Under the pieces are notes generated by a model. It ran no database searches, was not told the DNA's origin, and saw only the letters and a program-made list of their open reading frames with translations. Shown in pieces: positions 40,064-49,354 of a DNA stretch of 64,000 nucleotides; the first letter of the stretch is position 1; each line of letters begins with the position of its first letter. The DNA is taken from NCBI RefSeq assembly GCF_000970345.1, contig NZ_LAQU01000005.1, forward strand, positions 62,001 to 126,000. The letters are read 5' to 3'. Source of the stretch: Robbsia andropogonis (GTDB lineage: Bacteria; Pseudomonadota; Gammaproteobacteria; Burkholderiales; Burkholderiaceae). The position numbers were made by a program, and so were the translations under genes.

Positions 40064-40552
40064 TTACTGGATCACAAAGTCGGTCAACAACACGCCGGAT
40101 ACCTTCGGCGCATGGCTGTCATGGTCAAACGTTTTTTCAATCGTGGTGCGCAGTTCATCGGACAGCTTTTGCTTGCCCGCCACGGTCGCCAGGTCCGACG
40201 GCTTCTTCGACGACAGCAGCAACAGGATATGGCTGCGGATTTCTGGCAGGTATTCGGTCAGCTTGTGCTCCTCATCGGCGCTTCCGATCTTCAGCGTCAG
40301 GCCCAGGTGCAAATAGTGATCGCTGCCATCGCTGTCCGGATCCGTTGCGAGGTTGACCGTGAACGGGTCCAACGCAAAGAAGACGGGCGGTGGCACGACC
40401 GGCACGGCCGGCTGACTCGATCGCTTGTACAGGAAATAACCGCCACCGCCGCCGCCTGCCAGCAACAGCACGATCAGGACGATCAGGATGGGTACCAGCT
40501 TGCTTTTGCCGGTTTTGACTTCCTTCCCACCTTGCGCCGCGGATGAACTCAT
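40064..40552 (-). CDS. fliL: Flagellar basal-body protein FliL
   Basis: Stator-associated membrane protein. The ATG at 40552 follows GAGGT. A short cytoplasmic start leads into the helix LVPILIVLIVLLLAGGGGGG, a Pro-rich linker and the periplasmic domain with FALDPFTVNLA, then LPEIRSHILLLLSSKKPSDL. 162 aa, standard. The gap 40553-40860 upstream has no gene; it should hold the fliL promoter and a stem-loop (CTGCCG 40695-40700 / CGGCAG 40705-40710). Confidence 0.94.
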   Translation of the reverse strand: MSSSAAQGGKEVKTGKSKLVPILIVLIVLLLAGGGGGGYFLYKRSSQPAVPVVPPPVFFALDPFTVNLATDPDSDGSDHYLHLGLTLKIGSADEEHKLTEYLPEIRSHILLLLSSKKPSDLATVAGKQKLSDELRTTIEKTFDHDSHAPKVSGVLLTDFVIQ

Positions 40553-40860
40553 AATCTTGACCTCGATGACTGTCCCGCAATCACGCCCATCGCGTGTCGC
40601 GCAATCTTCAAGTTGGCATGATGCCTGAGACTCAGCAAGATGCAACGTACAAACAGACGGGCAATGGTGCGTCAGTTTGGCGTTTTATGACAGCCTGCCG
40701 GTTGCGGCAGCCTCGCGGGGATACCGTGCCGCGACATCGTGTCATGGGCGGCGGCCGATTGGCGGCGTGGTGACAACGGTCCTGCAGCCCAGGGCAGTCA
40801 CCCTGGCGCACCGCTAATCGCGATGCGCCCCAGGTTGGCTTGAGCCGCGCAGAGGGCTGA

Positions 40861-42513
40861 TCAGGCAAACATGTCGACACCGGACAAGGCGCCGGTGCCG
40901 CGTGACGTGGCTGGCGTCGCAGCCGCTCCGGTATTGCCCCAGGCGGGGCGGCCCGCCGCCGCACCGATGCGCGCCGACTCGCGATAGGCGGAACGGTCAG
41001 CGCCGTTCTGGCCATTACCTTGCGCACCGCCAGATCCGGCGTTCGCAAGACTGTTGGCAAGCGCCTGCGTGTCACCATTGGTCTGTGCGACGTTCGTCTG
41101 CAGTTGCATGCCGCTTTCCGCAAAGCGTTCGCGCAGTGCCGGCATGGCGGCTTCAATCGCATCACGCACGTGCGCATGCTGCGACACGAAGGTTGCCTGT
41201 GCGTCTGAACCGACAACGTTCAATACCACCTGCACCGGTCCGAGATTCGGTGGGTTCAGCGTCAACTCCGCACGCTGTTCGTTGCCTGGACGCGACATCG
41301 TCATCACGTTCTGGTTGAAGGCATCGGCCCAGCGCGCGTCCACGAATGGCGTGTCGAGCTGTTGTGGCACAAAGGCGGGCGACTGTTGCGCCACCGCCTG
41401 CTGCGCGACGGATTGCATCGGCCCCTGCTGCGTCGGCGTTGCCATTGCCGCCGCCGCGACCGATGGATCCGGCTGCGCATTGGCTTGCGCGCCTAGCGCC
41501 GATGTATCGGCCGTCGCGGCGGCATTGGCTTGCGCGCTGATATCGGCCGTACCCGATGCGGTTCCGCCACCTGCCAAGGCTGCGAGCATCTTGTCGTCGC
41601 GCGACTTCATGCCATCGGTTCCGCCTGTCTTATCGGCGACAGTGTCGGTCGCGCCGGCTGCGCTTCCCGTCGGAGCATTTGCGGAGAATGCATTGCCTAT
41701 GGTGAACTTACCGCCTTCGTTGCCTGCGGCCGCCCCCGCGCCAACGGTGCCCGACGTTGCCGTCAGCGAGGGGGCATTCGCCGCGCTCGTACCTGCATCA
41801 CCGCTGTCGTCGGCGTCGGCATCCCCCTGGGTTTGTGCCGATGCGCCGGCGCTTGTCGACCCGATGCCCGTTGTGGTGGCATCCGCGCTGTTGTAGGTCG
41901 CGGTGGTCGCGTCGGCGCCGTCGCCTGCGGCCGTACCGCCCGCAGCGGCAACCGTGGCCGTACCGTCGGTATTTGCGGCGTTGTCATCGGCCTTTGCCGC
42001 CCCATCCGTGACTTGCGTGCCGTTTTGTTGCTGTGCTGCCGCGCCGGCTGCGGCGGCCGCTTGTGCCGTTGCGGCGCTCGTGTCGGCTTGCTGCGTCTGG
42101 GCGGCGGCCTTTTCGGTGTCGGATTGCACGTCGGCGCTGTCTTGCGCGCGATCGGCCGCGGCGCGCGCTTCGGTGGCTTGCTGCGTTTGTTGCTGCGCGC
42201 CGCGCGCACGCGCTTCCTGCGCCTGCCACGCGGTCGTGTCGGCGATATGCTGCTGCAAGCGGGCGTTTTGCGAGGCGTTTTGTTGGGTAATGTCCTGTTG
42301 GCGCGATGCCTCGTCAGCATGTGCCTGTGCCTGACGCGCGTCGCGACGATCCTCATCGGCCGCGCGCTTTTGCGCGTCTAACGCATCACGGAAGCGTTCT
42401 CCGGAGCGAGAAATGGCACGATCGTCGGCATTCGTCAGGCTTGTGGGCACCGGTTGCGTGAGCAGCGGCGAAACCATCGGAGAGGACGGGGAAGCGGCGG
42501 TATCGGAGCGCAT
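40861..42513 (-). CDS. fliK: Hook-length control protein FliK
   Basis: Secreted molecular ruler that triggers the FlhB substrate switch. The C-terminal Flg_hook domain is clear (RAELTLNPPNLGPVQVVLNV, FVSQHAHVRDAIEAAMPALR, ERFAESGMQLQTNV). The long N-terminal part is a Gln/Ala/Asp-rich region predicted disordered, beginning with a charged segment. 550 aa, within the Burkholderia range. Last gene of the fliFGHIJK run. Confidence 0.92.
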   Translation of the reverse strand: MRSDTAASPSSPMVSPLLTQPVPTSLTNADDRAISRSGERFRDALDAQKRAADEDRRDARQAQAHADEASRQQDITQQNASQNARLQQHIADTTAWQAQEARARGAQQQTQQATEARAAADRAQDSADVQSDTEKAAAQTQQADTSAATAQAAAAAGAAAQQQNGTQVTDGAAKADDNAANTDGTATVAAAGGTAAGDGADATTATYNSADATTTGIGSTSAGASAQTQGDADADDSGDAGTSAANAPSLTATSGTVGAGAAAGNEGGKFTIGNAFSANAPTGSAAGATDTVADKTGGTDGMKSRDDKMLAALAGGGTASGTADISAQANAAATADTSALGAQANAQPDPSVAAAAMATPTQQGPMQSVAQQAVAQQSPAFVPQQLDTPFVDARWADAFNQNVMTMSRPGNEQRAELTLNPPNLGPVQVVLNVVGSDAQATFVSQHAHVRDAIEAAMPALRERFAESGMQLQTNVAQTNGDTQALANSLANAGSGGAQGNGQNGADRSAYRESARIGAAAGRPAWGNTGAAATPATSRGTGALSGVDMFA

Positions 42514-42646
42514 GGGACTCTTCCTTCACGGAACCAGCGATACAAGGCCGCTGGTAAAAACAGAATCAATCGGTTAAATGAAATAACGGTACAAGTTTGC
42601 TACTGCCACTCCCTGTCGAACGCCGCCTTGGCGGAACGTCCGACAC

Positions 42647-43096
42647 TTAGAAGCCGCGCTGCATCTCGCGTGCGCGGCGGGCAGCGAATTCATCGGTCAT
42701 ACGTTGTTCGTAACGGGCGGTGCGTTGTTCTTGCGCCTGCCGCGCCCGGGTTTCCAGCGTTTCGAACGAGCTGAGCTTCTGTTTCTTTTGCTGCCATAGG
42801 AGACGGGCGACTTCGATCTTCCGATCAAGCATCTCCACCTGCGTTTGCTGCTGATCGATGGCCGTCCCCAATGTTCCAAGAAAGGCCTGGTAATTCCGGC
42901 GCTGCCCCATCGTCATGCCATCACGGGCGGCTTGCGCGAGTTGCTGCTCGTATTCGACGCGATAGCCGTCGAGGTTCTTACGCTTGCCAAACATGTCGTC
43001 TCGCTGCCTTTGCAATGCGCCCAGGGCCTGCGCGGCTGCGTCCACTTCCTGCTGCGCGAGGTCGATCAGCGTGGTGAAGGGCAGGGCTTGCTTCAT
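42647..43096 (-). CDS. fliJ: Flagellar export protein FliJ
   Basis: Coiled-coil stalk of the export ATPase. An all-helical 149-aa protein, e.g. [20 protein letters not shown] and [20 protein letters not shown]. Its ATG overlaps the fliI stop (ATGA). Size and position are diagnostic. Confidence 0.92.
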   Translation of the reverse strand: MKQALPFTTLIDLAQQEVDAAAQALGALQRQRDDMFGKRKNLDGYRVEYEQQLAQAARDGMTMGQRRNYQAFLGTLGTAIDQQQTQVEMLDRKIEVARLLWQQKKQKLSSFETLETRARQAQEQRTARYEQRMTDEFAARRAREMQRGF

Positions 43097-44547
43097 GACA
43101 GCAGCATGTCCAGTTGGGCAACCGCTTCGGGATGATCGCAGCGTTCCCGCACACGTTGCTGCAAGAATGCTTCCATCCGCGGATACAGCGAAATCGCACG
43201 ATCAAGCATTGGATCGCGCCCGCTTTGATAGGCACCCACATTGATCAGGTCACGGTTGCGCTGGTAGCGCGACAGCATCTGCTTGAACTTGCGTACCTTG
43301 TCGAATTCGTCTTCACCGACCAACGCATTCATCACGCGGCTGATCGATTGCTCGATATCGATTGCCGGATAATGCCCAGACTCGGCTAGCGTGCGCGACA
43401 ACACGATATGGCCGTCCAGAATAGCCCGTGCCGAGTCGGCAATGGGGTCCTGCTGATCGTCGCCTTCCGTCAGGACGGTATAGAAGGCGGTGATCGACCC
43501 GCCACCCGGCGGCCCGTTGCCGGTGCGCTCGACCAGCGCTGGCAGCTTCGCGAAAACCGATGGCGGATAGCCTTTCGTCGCAGGGGCCTCGCCGATCGAC
43601 AACGCAATCTCCCGCTGCGCCATGGCATAGCGCGTGAGCGAGTCCATGATCAGCAACACATCCAGCCCCTGGTCACGAAAGTACTCGGCAAGCGACGTGG
43701 CATAGGCGGCGCCCTGCAGGCGCAGCAGCGGCGATACATCGGCGGGGGCCGCCACGACTACCGCGCGCGCCAGACCGTCTTCACCCAGGATTTCCTCGAT
43801 GAATTCCTTGACTTCACGGCCCCGTTCGCCAATCAAACCGACGACGATCACCTGTGCGCTGGTGAAGCGGGCCATCATGCCCAACAGCATCGACTTACCA
43901 ACACCGGAGCCGGCGAACAGGCCCATCCGTTGTCCGCGACCCACGGTCAGGAGCGAATTGATCGCGCGCACGCCCACATCGAGCACTTCATGAATCGGCT
44001 CGCGTTGCAGCGGGTTGATCACGTCGCCGGTCAACGGCGCCGACGCCTCGTTGTTCAACGGCCCCTTGTCATCCAGCACATTGCCGGCGGCGTCCACCAC
44101 GCGACCCAGCATCGCCATGCCTACCGGCAGACGTTTTGCATTCAATTGCGCTCCCACCACCGGTGCGGATTCCATTGCGAACACCCGCGCCCCCGGTGTC
44201 AAGCCGGAGAGGTCGCTGGTAGGCATCAGGAACAGTCGATCACCCTGGAAACCGACGACTTCCGCTTCCGCCCGGGCGCCGGCACGCATGCCCGGCAATT
44301 CGATATAGCAGTTCGCGCCAATCGGCAGCCTCAGTCCCGTGGCTTCCAGCACCAGTCCGGCGGAGCGCACCACCTTGCCGCATGCACGCAATGGCAACGC
44401 TTCCGCGCTACGCGATTGCGCGGCTTCGAGCGACATCCGCCAGCGTGTCAGATGGCCCTCGCGATGCGAGGCCAACAACGTGGCGGCCGACGCCGGAATA
44501 GCCGCCTTGGCCAGCGCTTGCGGGGTGGGCATCCGAGCCGGCTTCAT
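43093..44547 (-). CDS. fliI: Flagellum-specific ATPase FliI
   Basis: F1-beta-like ATPase energising export. Walker [15 protein letters not shown], Walker [18 protein letters not shown], and the signature [20 protein letters not shown] are intact. The ATG at 44547 overlaps the fliH stop (ATGA) with GGAG eight bases upstream; an in-frame ATG at 44565 is less likely. 484 aa, slightly longer than enteric FliI (about 457). Confidence 0.97.
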   Translation of the reverse strand: MKPARMPTPQALAKAAIPASAATLLASHREGHLTRWRMSLEAAQSRSAEALPLRACGKVVRSAGLVLEATGLRLPIGANCYIELPGMRAGARAEAEVVGFQGDRLFLMPTSDLSGLTPGARVFAMESAPVVGAQLNAKRLPVGMAMLGRVVDAAGNVLDDKGPLNNEASAPLTGDVINPLQREPIHEVLDVGVRAINSLLTVGRGQRMGLFAGSGVGKSMLLGMMARFTSAQVIVVGLIGERGREVKEFIEEILGEDGLARAVVVAAPADVSPLLRLQGAAYATSLAEYFRDQGLDVLLIMDSLTRYAMAQREIALSIGEAPATKGYPPSVFAKLPALVERTGNGPPGGGSITAFYTVLTEGDDQQDPIADSARAILDGHIVLSRTLAESGHYPAIDIEQSISRVMNALVGEDEFDKVRKFKQMLSRYQRNRDLINVGAYQSGRDPMLDRAISLYPRMEAFLQQRVRERCDHPEAVAQLDMLLS

Positions 44548-45191
44548 CGACCGTTCTCCGACCATTGCTGTTCACGACCGAGCGATGCGGCCACGCGCGC
44601 CCAGCGGGTGGCCAGCGTCGCGTCGATCTCGCCGCTGACGGCCTTGGCACGGCAGCCACCGCGTTCGATGGCCGAATCCGCCCGCACCGACCATCCCGCC
44701 GCGGCCAGGTCGCCGGCCAGATAGGCATCGATCAATGGTTGATCGGCCGGATTGACCAATAACACCGGCGCATCTACCAGTGGTGGGTCGGCGCTCAATA
44801 CTTCCCGCACGGCACCGAGCATGGCGGTGGGGTCCAGGTCCACCGTTTGGCGCAGGACGCTCTTGGCCACGTCCAGCGCCAACGTCAGCAACGATTCCGA
44901 CATCTGTTCGTCCAGCGTCTCAATCGCGCTGGAGAAAGCGGCGACCAAGCCGGCCAGTTGCGCGGCGTGGGCACGTGCATCGGACAAGCCTTGTTCGAAG
45001 CCTTCGCTGCGACCTGCCTCGAAGCCGGCGACATGGCCTTCTTCGTGACCGGCGGCATACCCTTCGAGCCGCGCGGCGGCACGGGGCGCCTCGAGGGGGT
45101 CCTCGATAGGCTCCGGCACCGGGTCGAACGATGCCATCTCCCAGCGCTGATACGCGCTTAGACGTTCCTTGGGAATAAGTCCGTCAGACAT
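44544..45191 (-). CDS. fliH: Export ATPase regulator FliH
   Basis: Stator-like regulator of FliI. Acidic N-terminus, then a Gly/Glu-spaced helix with [20 protein letters not shown] (GxxxG-type repeats typical of FliH), then the globular C-terminal domain [20 protein letters not shown]. 215 aa. It overlaps fliG by eight bases and fliI by four. Confidence 0.93.
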   Translation of the reverse strand: MSDGLIPKERLSAYQRWEMASFDPVPEPIEDPLEAPRAAARLEGYAAGHEEGHVAGFEAGRSEGFEQGLSDARAHAAQLAGLVAAFSSAIETLDEQMSESLLTLALDVAKSVLRQTVDLDPTAMLGAVREVLSADPPLVDAPVLLVNPADQPLIDAYLAGDLAAAGWSVRADSAIERGGCRAKAVSGEIDATLATRWARVAASLGREQQWSENGR

Positions 45192-46179
45192 AGGCTTCGT
45201 CGGCCTTGCCGCCCAGCATGATCACGCCCGAATCGGCCAGGCGTTTCACGGTTTGCAGAACACGTTTCTGCTCGGCTTCCACGTCCGACACTCGGACCGG
45301 ACCACGTGTCTCGAAATCTTCGCGGAACAGGTCTGCCGCCCGTTGCGACATGTTGCGCAGGAATTTCTCGCGCAACTCGGTGGGGGCACCTTTCAGCGCG
45401 ACGATCAACGCCTCGGACTCCACTTCCTTCAGGATCGATTGGATGCCGCGATCGTCCACTTCCAGCAGGTTTTCGAACAGGAACATCTGATCGACGATCT
45501 TCTGCGCCAGATCCGCGTCGTACTTCTTGACGTTCTCGATCACCGATTCCTCGTTGACGCCACCCATGAAGTTCAGGATTTCCGCAGCGGTTTTCGCCCC
45601 GCCCAACGGGCTGCGCTTGATGTTCTCGCTGCCCGACAGCAACTTCGTCAACACATCGTTCAGTTCGCGCAACGCCTGCGGCTGAATACCATCGAGCGTG
45701 GCGATCCGGAGCACCACGTCATTACGCAGGCGCTCGGTGAAGCATTCCAATACTTCCGATGCCTGGTCCCGGTCGAGGTGAACGAGGATCGTGGCGATGA
45801 TTTGCGGGTGTTCATTACGAATCAATTCGGCGACCGCGGCCGAGTCCATCCATTTCAGGCCTTCGATGCCACTGGTGTCACCGCCCTCGAGTATCCGTTC
45901 GATCAGGCCCGCGGCCTTGTCGTTGCCCAGCGCCTTGGTCAGTACCGCACGGATATACGAGCCGGAGTCGAGACTCAGGGCGGTGTGCTGTTGCGCGGTT
46001 TCCACGAAGTCGCCCAACACCTTGCCGATATCCTCGCGCGACACCGCCTTGAGCGCGGCCATGGCGGCGCCCAGGCGCTGTACTTCGCGCGGGGCGAGGA
46101 AGCGGAAGACCTCGGCGGCCTCGTCCTCGCCCAACGACATCAGCAGTACGGCGCTACGTTGAAGTCCTTCAGCGTTCAT
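45184..46179 (-). CDS. fliG: Motor switch protein FliG
   Basis: Rotor protein that contacts MotA. N-terminal LQRSAVLLMSLGEDEAAEVF, the EHPQ motif in LIRNEHPQIIATILVHLD, and the C-terminal torque helix with charged residues (LREKFLRNMSQRAADLFRED). The ATG at 46179 gives MNAEGLQRSA; an adjacent GTG is in frame. It overlaps the fliF 3' end by 11 bases. 331 aa, standard. Confidence 0.97.
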   Translation of the reverse strand: MNAEGLQRSAVLLMSLGEDEAAEVFRFLAPREVQRLGAAMAALKAVSREDIGKVLGDFVETAQQHTALSLDSGSYIRAVLTKALGNDKAAGLIERILEGGDTSGIEGLKWMDSAAVAELIRNEHPQIIATILVHLDRDQASEVLECFTERLRNDVVLRIATLDGIQPQALRELNDVLTKLLSGSENIKRSPLGGAKTAAEILNFMGGVNEESVIENVKKYDADLAQKIVDQMFLFENLLEVDDRGIQSILKEVESEALIVALKGAPTELREKFLRNMSQRAADLFREDFETRGPVRVSDVEAEQKRVLQTVKRLADSGVIMLGGKADEAYV

Positions 46180-47953
46180 CACTTATCCAGCTCTTGACCA
46201 CGGTTGCCACCACCTTCGGATCGGAGCGCGCGATCTGGCGGGCAAACTCCAGGTCACGTTCATATGCATGGACACTACTGTTCTGCTCGATCGCCACACG
46301 GGCGTCCGGATCGCCGGTGGTCACATCGGCGGTCAATGCCGCGGCGCCGTCGGCACCGCCGCCACCTTCGAGCGCGGCGGCAGCCGATGTCGGCGGCGGT
46401 TCCGGACGGAACAGCTTGCGCATCGACGGACGCAACACCCCGAAGAACAGATACATCGCGACCAGGCCGCCCAACACGTACTTGCCGATGTGCAGGCCCA
46501 GGTCGATCATGCCTGGCTGCTTCCAGAGCGGCAGTGCCGCCGCCAACGGTGCATCCGAACCGTCGAACGCCGCGTTCACGACGTTGACGCTGTCGCCCCG
46601 TTTGGCATCGAAGCCCATCGCGTCCTTGACTAACGCGGTGGTCTGCGTGATCTGGTCCGCGGTGGCCGGCTGCAACGTCTTCACACCCTTCGCGTCGACC
46701 TTCTGCATGTAGTTCACGACAACCGCTGCCGACATCCGAATAATACCGCCCATCGGCTGATCCGAATGGCGAACCGTCTTGTCCAGTTCGTAATTCGTGG
46801 TCGAATCGCGACGTACACTCGTTGGACCGGCGGCATTTGCCTGATTCGTGGCGGTGGTGACCGCACTGGCGCCTTGCGCACCGGCGCCGTTCGGGCCGGC
46901 ATTCGTGATGGGCGTGGTCGGGTTTGCCGGTGGTTCATTCGACAACGCGCCGGGAACGCCACCGCTGTTCGCGCCATTGCTGCTGTCTGACGACATGGTC
47001 GTCTGCTGACTGCGGATGGACGCATCCGATGCCGGGTTTGGACGATATGTTTCAGACGTTTGTTCGCTTTGCGCGAAATCGATGTCGGCGCTGACCTGCG
47101 CGTGGACGTTGCCTGCACCGTATATCGGCGCCAGGATGGCTTCGATCCGTTGCCGGGCGTTGTCCTGGATCTGCTGTACATACTTCAGTTGGCGCGCATC
47201 CAGACCTTGTGCGGACTGCGAGCCGGTCAGCAGGTTGCCGTTCTGATCAACGACCGTGATGTTCGCCGTCGGCATGTCCGGTACCGCGGAGGACACCAGA
47301 TGAACGATCGCGCTCGCTTGCGCATCGCTCAGCGCGCGACCGGGATACAAATTCAACAACACCGATGCGGATGGCTTTTGCTGGTCGCGAACGAACACGG
47401 ACTGCTTCGGCATGGCTAAATGCACACGCGCGCTCTGGATCGCGGAAATGGCTCCGATCGTCCTTTCGAGTTCGCCTTCCAGCGAGCGTTGGTAATTGAC
47501 CTGCTCGACGAATTGGCTGATCCCGAACTTCTCGTTGTCCATCAGCTCGAAGCCGACCGAGCCTCCCTTCGGCAGACCTTGTTGCGCGAGACGCAGTCGC
47601 ACGTCATGCACCGAGTCCGACGGCACCAGAATGGCGCCGCCGCCTTCGGCAAATTTGTAGGGGACCTGCATTTGCTGCAGTGATTGGATGATCGCACCGC
47701 CGTCCCGATCCGACAGATTGCTGAACAACACGCGGTAGTCCGGGGTGCGCATCCACATATACAGCGCCGCCAGCATCGCGACCGCGAACGCTGCCGAGAT
47801 GATCAACGGGATCTTCGGATTCGCGCGCAGGCGGTCGATCAGCGGTTGCTGCACCGGCTGAACGTCCACGGTCTGACCCGGACGTACCGGAGCAGTCACG
47901 GCCGTGGCTTGCGGCATGGCACCCGCTCCGGCGGCGACAGGCGGCGTGCTCAT
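46169..47953 (-). CDS. fliF: MS-ring protein FliF
   Basis: Inner-membrane ring of the basal body. TM1 lies about residues 45-67 (IPLIISAAFAVAMLAALYMW) and TM2 about 475-495. Ring-building motifs include DYRVLFSNLSDRDGGAIIQS and ISQFVEQVNYQRSLEGELER. The C-terminal FliG-binding segment includes YERDLEFARQIARSDPKVVA. A Gly/Ala/Asn-rich insert lies around 320-380. 594 aa. First gene of the leftward fliFGHIJK operon, divergent from fliE. Confidence 0.96.
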   Translation of the reverse strand: MSTPPVAAGAGAMPQATAVTAPVRPGQTVDVQPVQQPLIDRLRANPKIPLIISAAFAVAMLAALYMWMRTPDYRVLFSNLSDRDGGAIIQSLQQMQVPYKFAEGGGAILVPSDSVHDVRLRLAQQGLPKGGSVGFELMDNEKFGISQFVEQVNYQRSLEGELERTIGAISAIQSARVHLAMPKQSVFVRDQQKPSASVLLNLYPGRALSDAQASAIVHLVSSAVPDMPTANITVVDQNGNLLTGSQSAQGLDARQLKYVQQIQDNARQRIEAILAPIYGAGNVHAQVSADIDFAQSEQTSETYRPNPASDASIRSQQTTMSSDSSNGANSGGVPGALSNEPPANPTTPITNAGPNGAGAQGASAVTTATNQANAAGPTSVRRDSTTNYELDKTVRHSDQPMGGIIRMSAAVVVNYMQKVDAKGVKTLQPATADQITQTTALVKDAMGFDAKRGDSVNVVNAAFDGSDAPLAAALPLWKQPGMIDLGLHIGKYVLGGLVAMYLFFGVLRPSMRKLFRPEPPPTSAAAALEGGGGADGAAALTADVTTGDPDARVAIEQNSSVHAYERDLEFARQIARSDPKVVATVVKSWISDER

Positions 47954-48384
47954 CGCGCGAACGCGCCGGCTTCAAACGCCGTGCTGCGGTAGTGGAGATC
48001 AAGTTGCAAGGCCATGGATGACGGTCGGGGCAAGCACTACGGGTTCATGGTCCGGGCCTATGACGTGTGCTGCACGCCGCTGTGCGGCATCATGCGTCCG
48101 GAGCCCATACTTTGCCGTGTCAGTCCGATTGCGAGGATGGCGGGAACGTCGCGCCACGCTTGTCGGACCGATTTCGACATGGAGCAGATTATGGCCGGGG
48201 GGTACAACGGCCCATCAGTCGATAAGCGGGGGTTTTGGGTCTTAATTGTCCGGTTCGCAGGCCCGATGCAACAGGTAAGATGCCGGTCATTGGTGGAAAA
48301 GGCGGTCCAGGACGTCGTGTGAATCTGGGCGGGACCACCTGACCGGGTCACATGGCACGGCGAACGAATGAGGGAGCGACGGCG
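47954..48384. other. Divergent intergenic region between fliF and fliE
   Basis: 431 bp with no credible gene. It must hold the divergent early promoters. GATAAGCGGGGGTTTTGG at 48221-48238 recurs, with one indel and two mismatches, in the flgA/flgB divergent region. No sigma-28 motif was found. Confidence 0.5.
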
Positions 48385-48801
48385 ATGGCGGCACCACTGA
48401 CGGGACTGAACGGCGTGACGGGAGGCCTTTATGGTAGTGGCGGCGTGGGCGGCACGCGCGGTGGCGCGGCCATGGCCGACCAACTCGGGCAGTTACGCTC
48501 CATGGCGAACCAGGCGGCCGGCAAGGCCTCGCTGGACGGTGCGGCGGGCATCGGCGCGGGCGCGCCGTCGGTGGAGGGTGGCAGCTTTGCCACAGCCCTG
48601 CAATCGGCGTTGCAAAAGGTGAGCACCGACCAGACCAAGGCGGTGAATCAGGCGCATGCTTTCGAGACCGGTGCCAGCGACGCGAGCCTGAGCGATGTCA
48701 TGATCGACATGCAAAAAGCCAATATCCAGTTCCAGGAAGCAGTGCAGGTCCGCAACAAACTGGTGGCCGCGTACAACGATGTCATGCAGATGCAGGTCTA
48801 G
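48385..48801 (+). CDS. fliE: Hook-basal body complex protein FliE
   Basis: Links MS-ring and rod. The C-terminal two thirds are typical: SFATALQSALQKVSTDQTKA, LSDVMIDMQKANIQFQEAVQ and VRNKLVAAYNDVMQMQV. The ATG at 48385 has GGGAG ten bases upstream. 138 aa; the extra length over enteric FliE (104) is a Gly/Ala-rich N-terminus. It ends only four bases before the stop of the opposing fhlB-like gene. Confidence 0.95.
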   Translation: MAAPLTGLNGVTGGLYGSGGVGGTRGGAAMADQLGQLRSMANQAAGKASLDGAAGIGAGAPSVEGGSFATALQSALQKVSTDQTKAVNQAHAFETGASDASLSDVMIDMQKANIQFQEAVQVRNKLVAAYNDVMQMQV

Positions 48802-48805
48802 CCGA

Positions 48806-49354
48806 TCACCGGGCCGCGGGGGTAAAGGTTTGCCCTCGGTGTCCCGGTGCGGCTTTGATGTCCCCACCGCTTGCCGACTCCAATCGGTATAACCAAGACA
48901 GCAGTTCGGCAATGGCTTGATAGAGCGCGGGCGGAATCTCCCGATCCAATGCCACATTCATCAACATCGATACCATTTCCGGCGCTTGGTGAACGTACAG
49001 TCCTTCCGCCCTGGCACGTGCGATGATCGTGTCTGCGATCAAGCCATATCCTTTCGCGACAACGCGTGGCGCACCGGTGCCGCCGCGATCATAGGACAAC
49101 GCGACCGCGCTGCGCCGTGGGTCGGGGCCATCCGCCGCCGCGACGTAGGCCGGGGCGTCCGTGTCCGACGGCAAACCGGCGGGACCATATTCCGCCGGAC
49201 CGGTGGGCGAGGATTGCAGTGGGGCCGGCCGCCCCAATCGTGTGGTTTCGCTGCGGACCTGATAATCGGTGTCGATCGCCTCCGTCGGGCGCTTTACCGC
49301 ACGCGGCTCGCTACCACCGTCCGCCGTCCAGGGCGTGGCTTTGGGGTCGGTCAT
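48806..49354 (-). CDS. FhlB-like protein: FlhB C-terminal domain homologue
   Basis: 182 aa resembling only the cytoplasmic C-terminal domain of FlhB: RRSAVALSYDRGGTGAPRVV, KGYGLIADTIIARARAEGLY and LDREIPPALYQAIAELLSWL. No membrane helices and no NPTH autocleavage motif; the sequence begins after where NPTH would be. Such stand-alone FhlB proteins can substitute for cleaved FlhB-C in some bacteria. The ATG overlaps the stop of the second fliK-like gene, suggesting paired function in substrate switching (inference). Confidence 0.85.
   Translation of the reverse strand: MTDPKATPWTADGGSEPRAVKRPTEAIDTDYQVRSETTRLGRPAPLQSSPTGPAEYGPAGLPSDTDAPAYVAAADGPDPRRSAVALSYDRGGTGAPRVVAKGYGLIADTIIARARAEGLYVHQAPEMVSMLMNVALDREIPPALYQAIAELLSWLYRLESASGGDIKAAPGHRGQTFTPAAR

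Noticed and set aside
45169-46197. 342-codon plus-strand open frame
   Set aside because: Exact antisense shadow of fliG, whose domains are clearly conserved.
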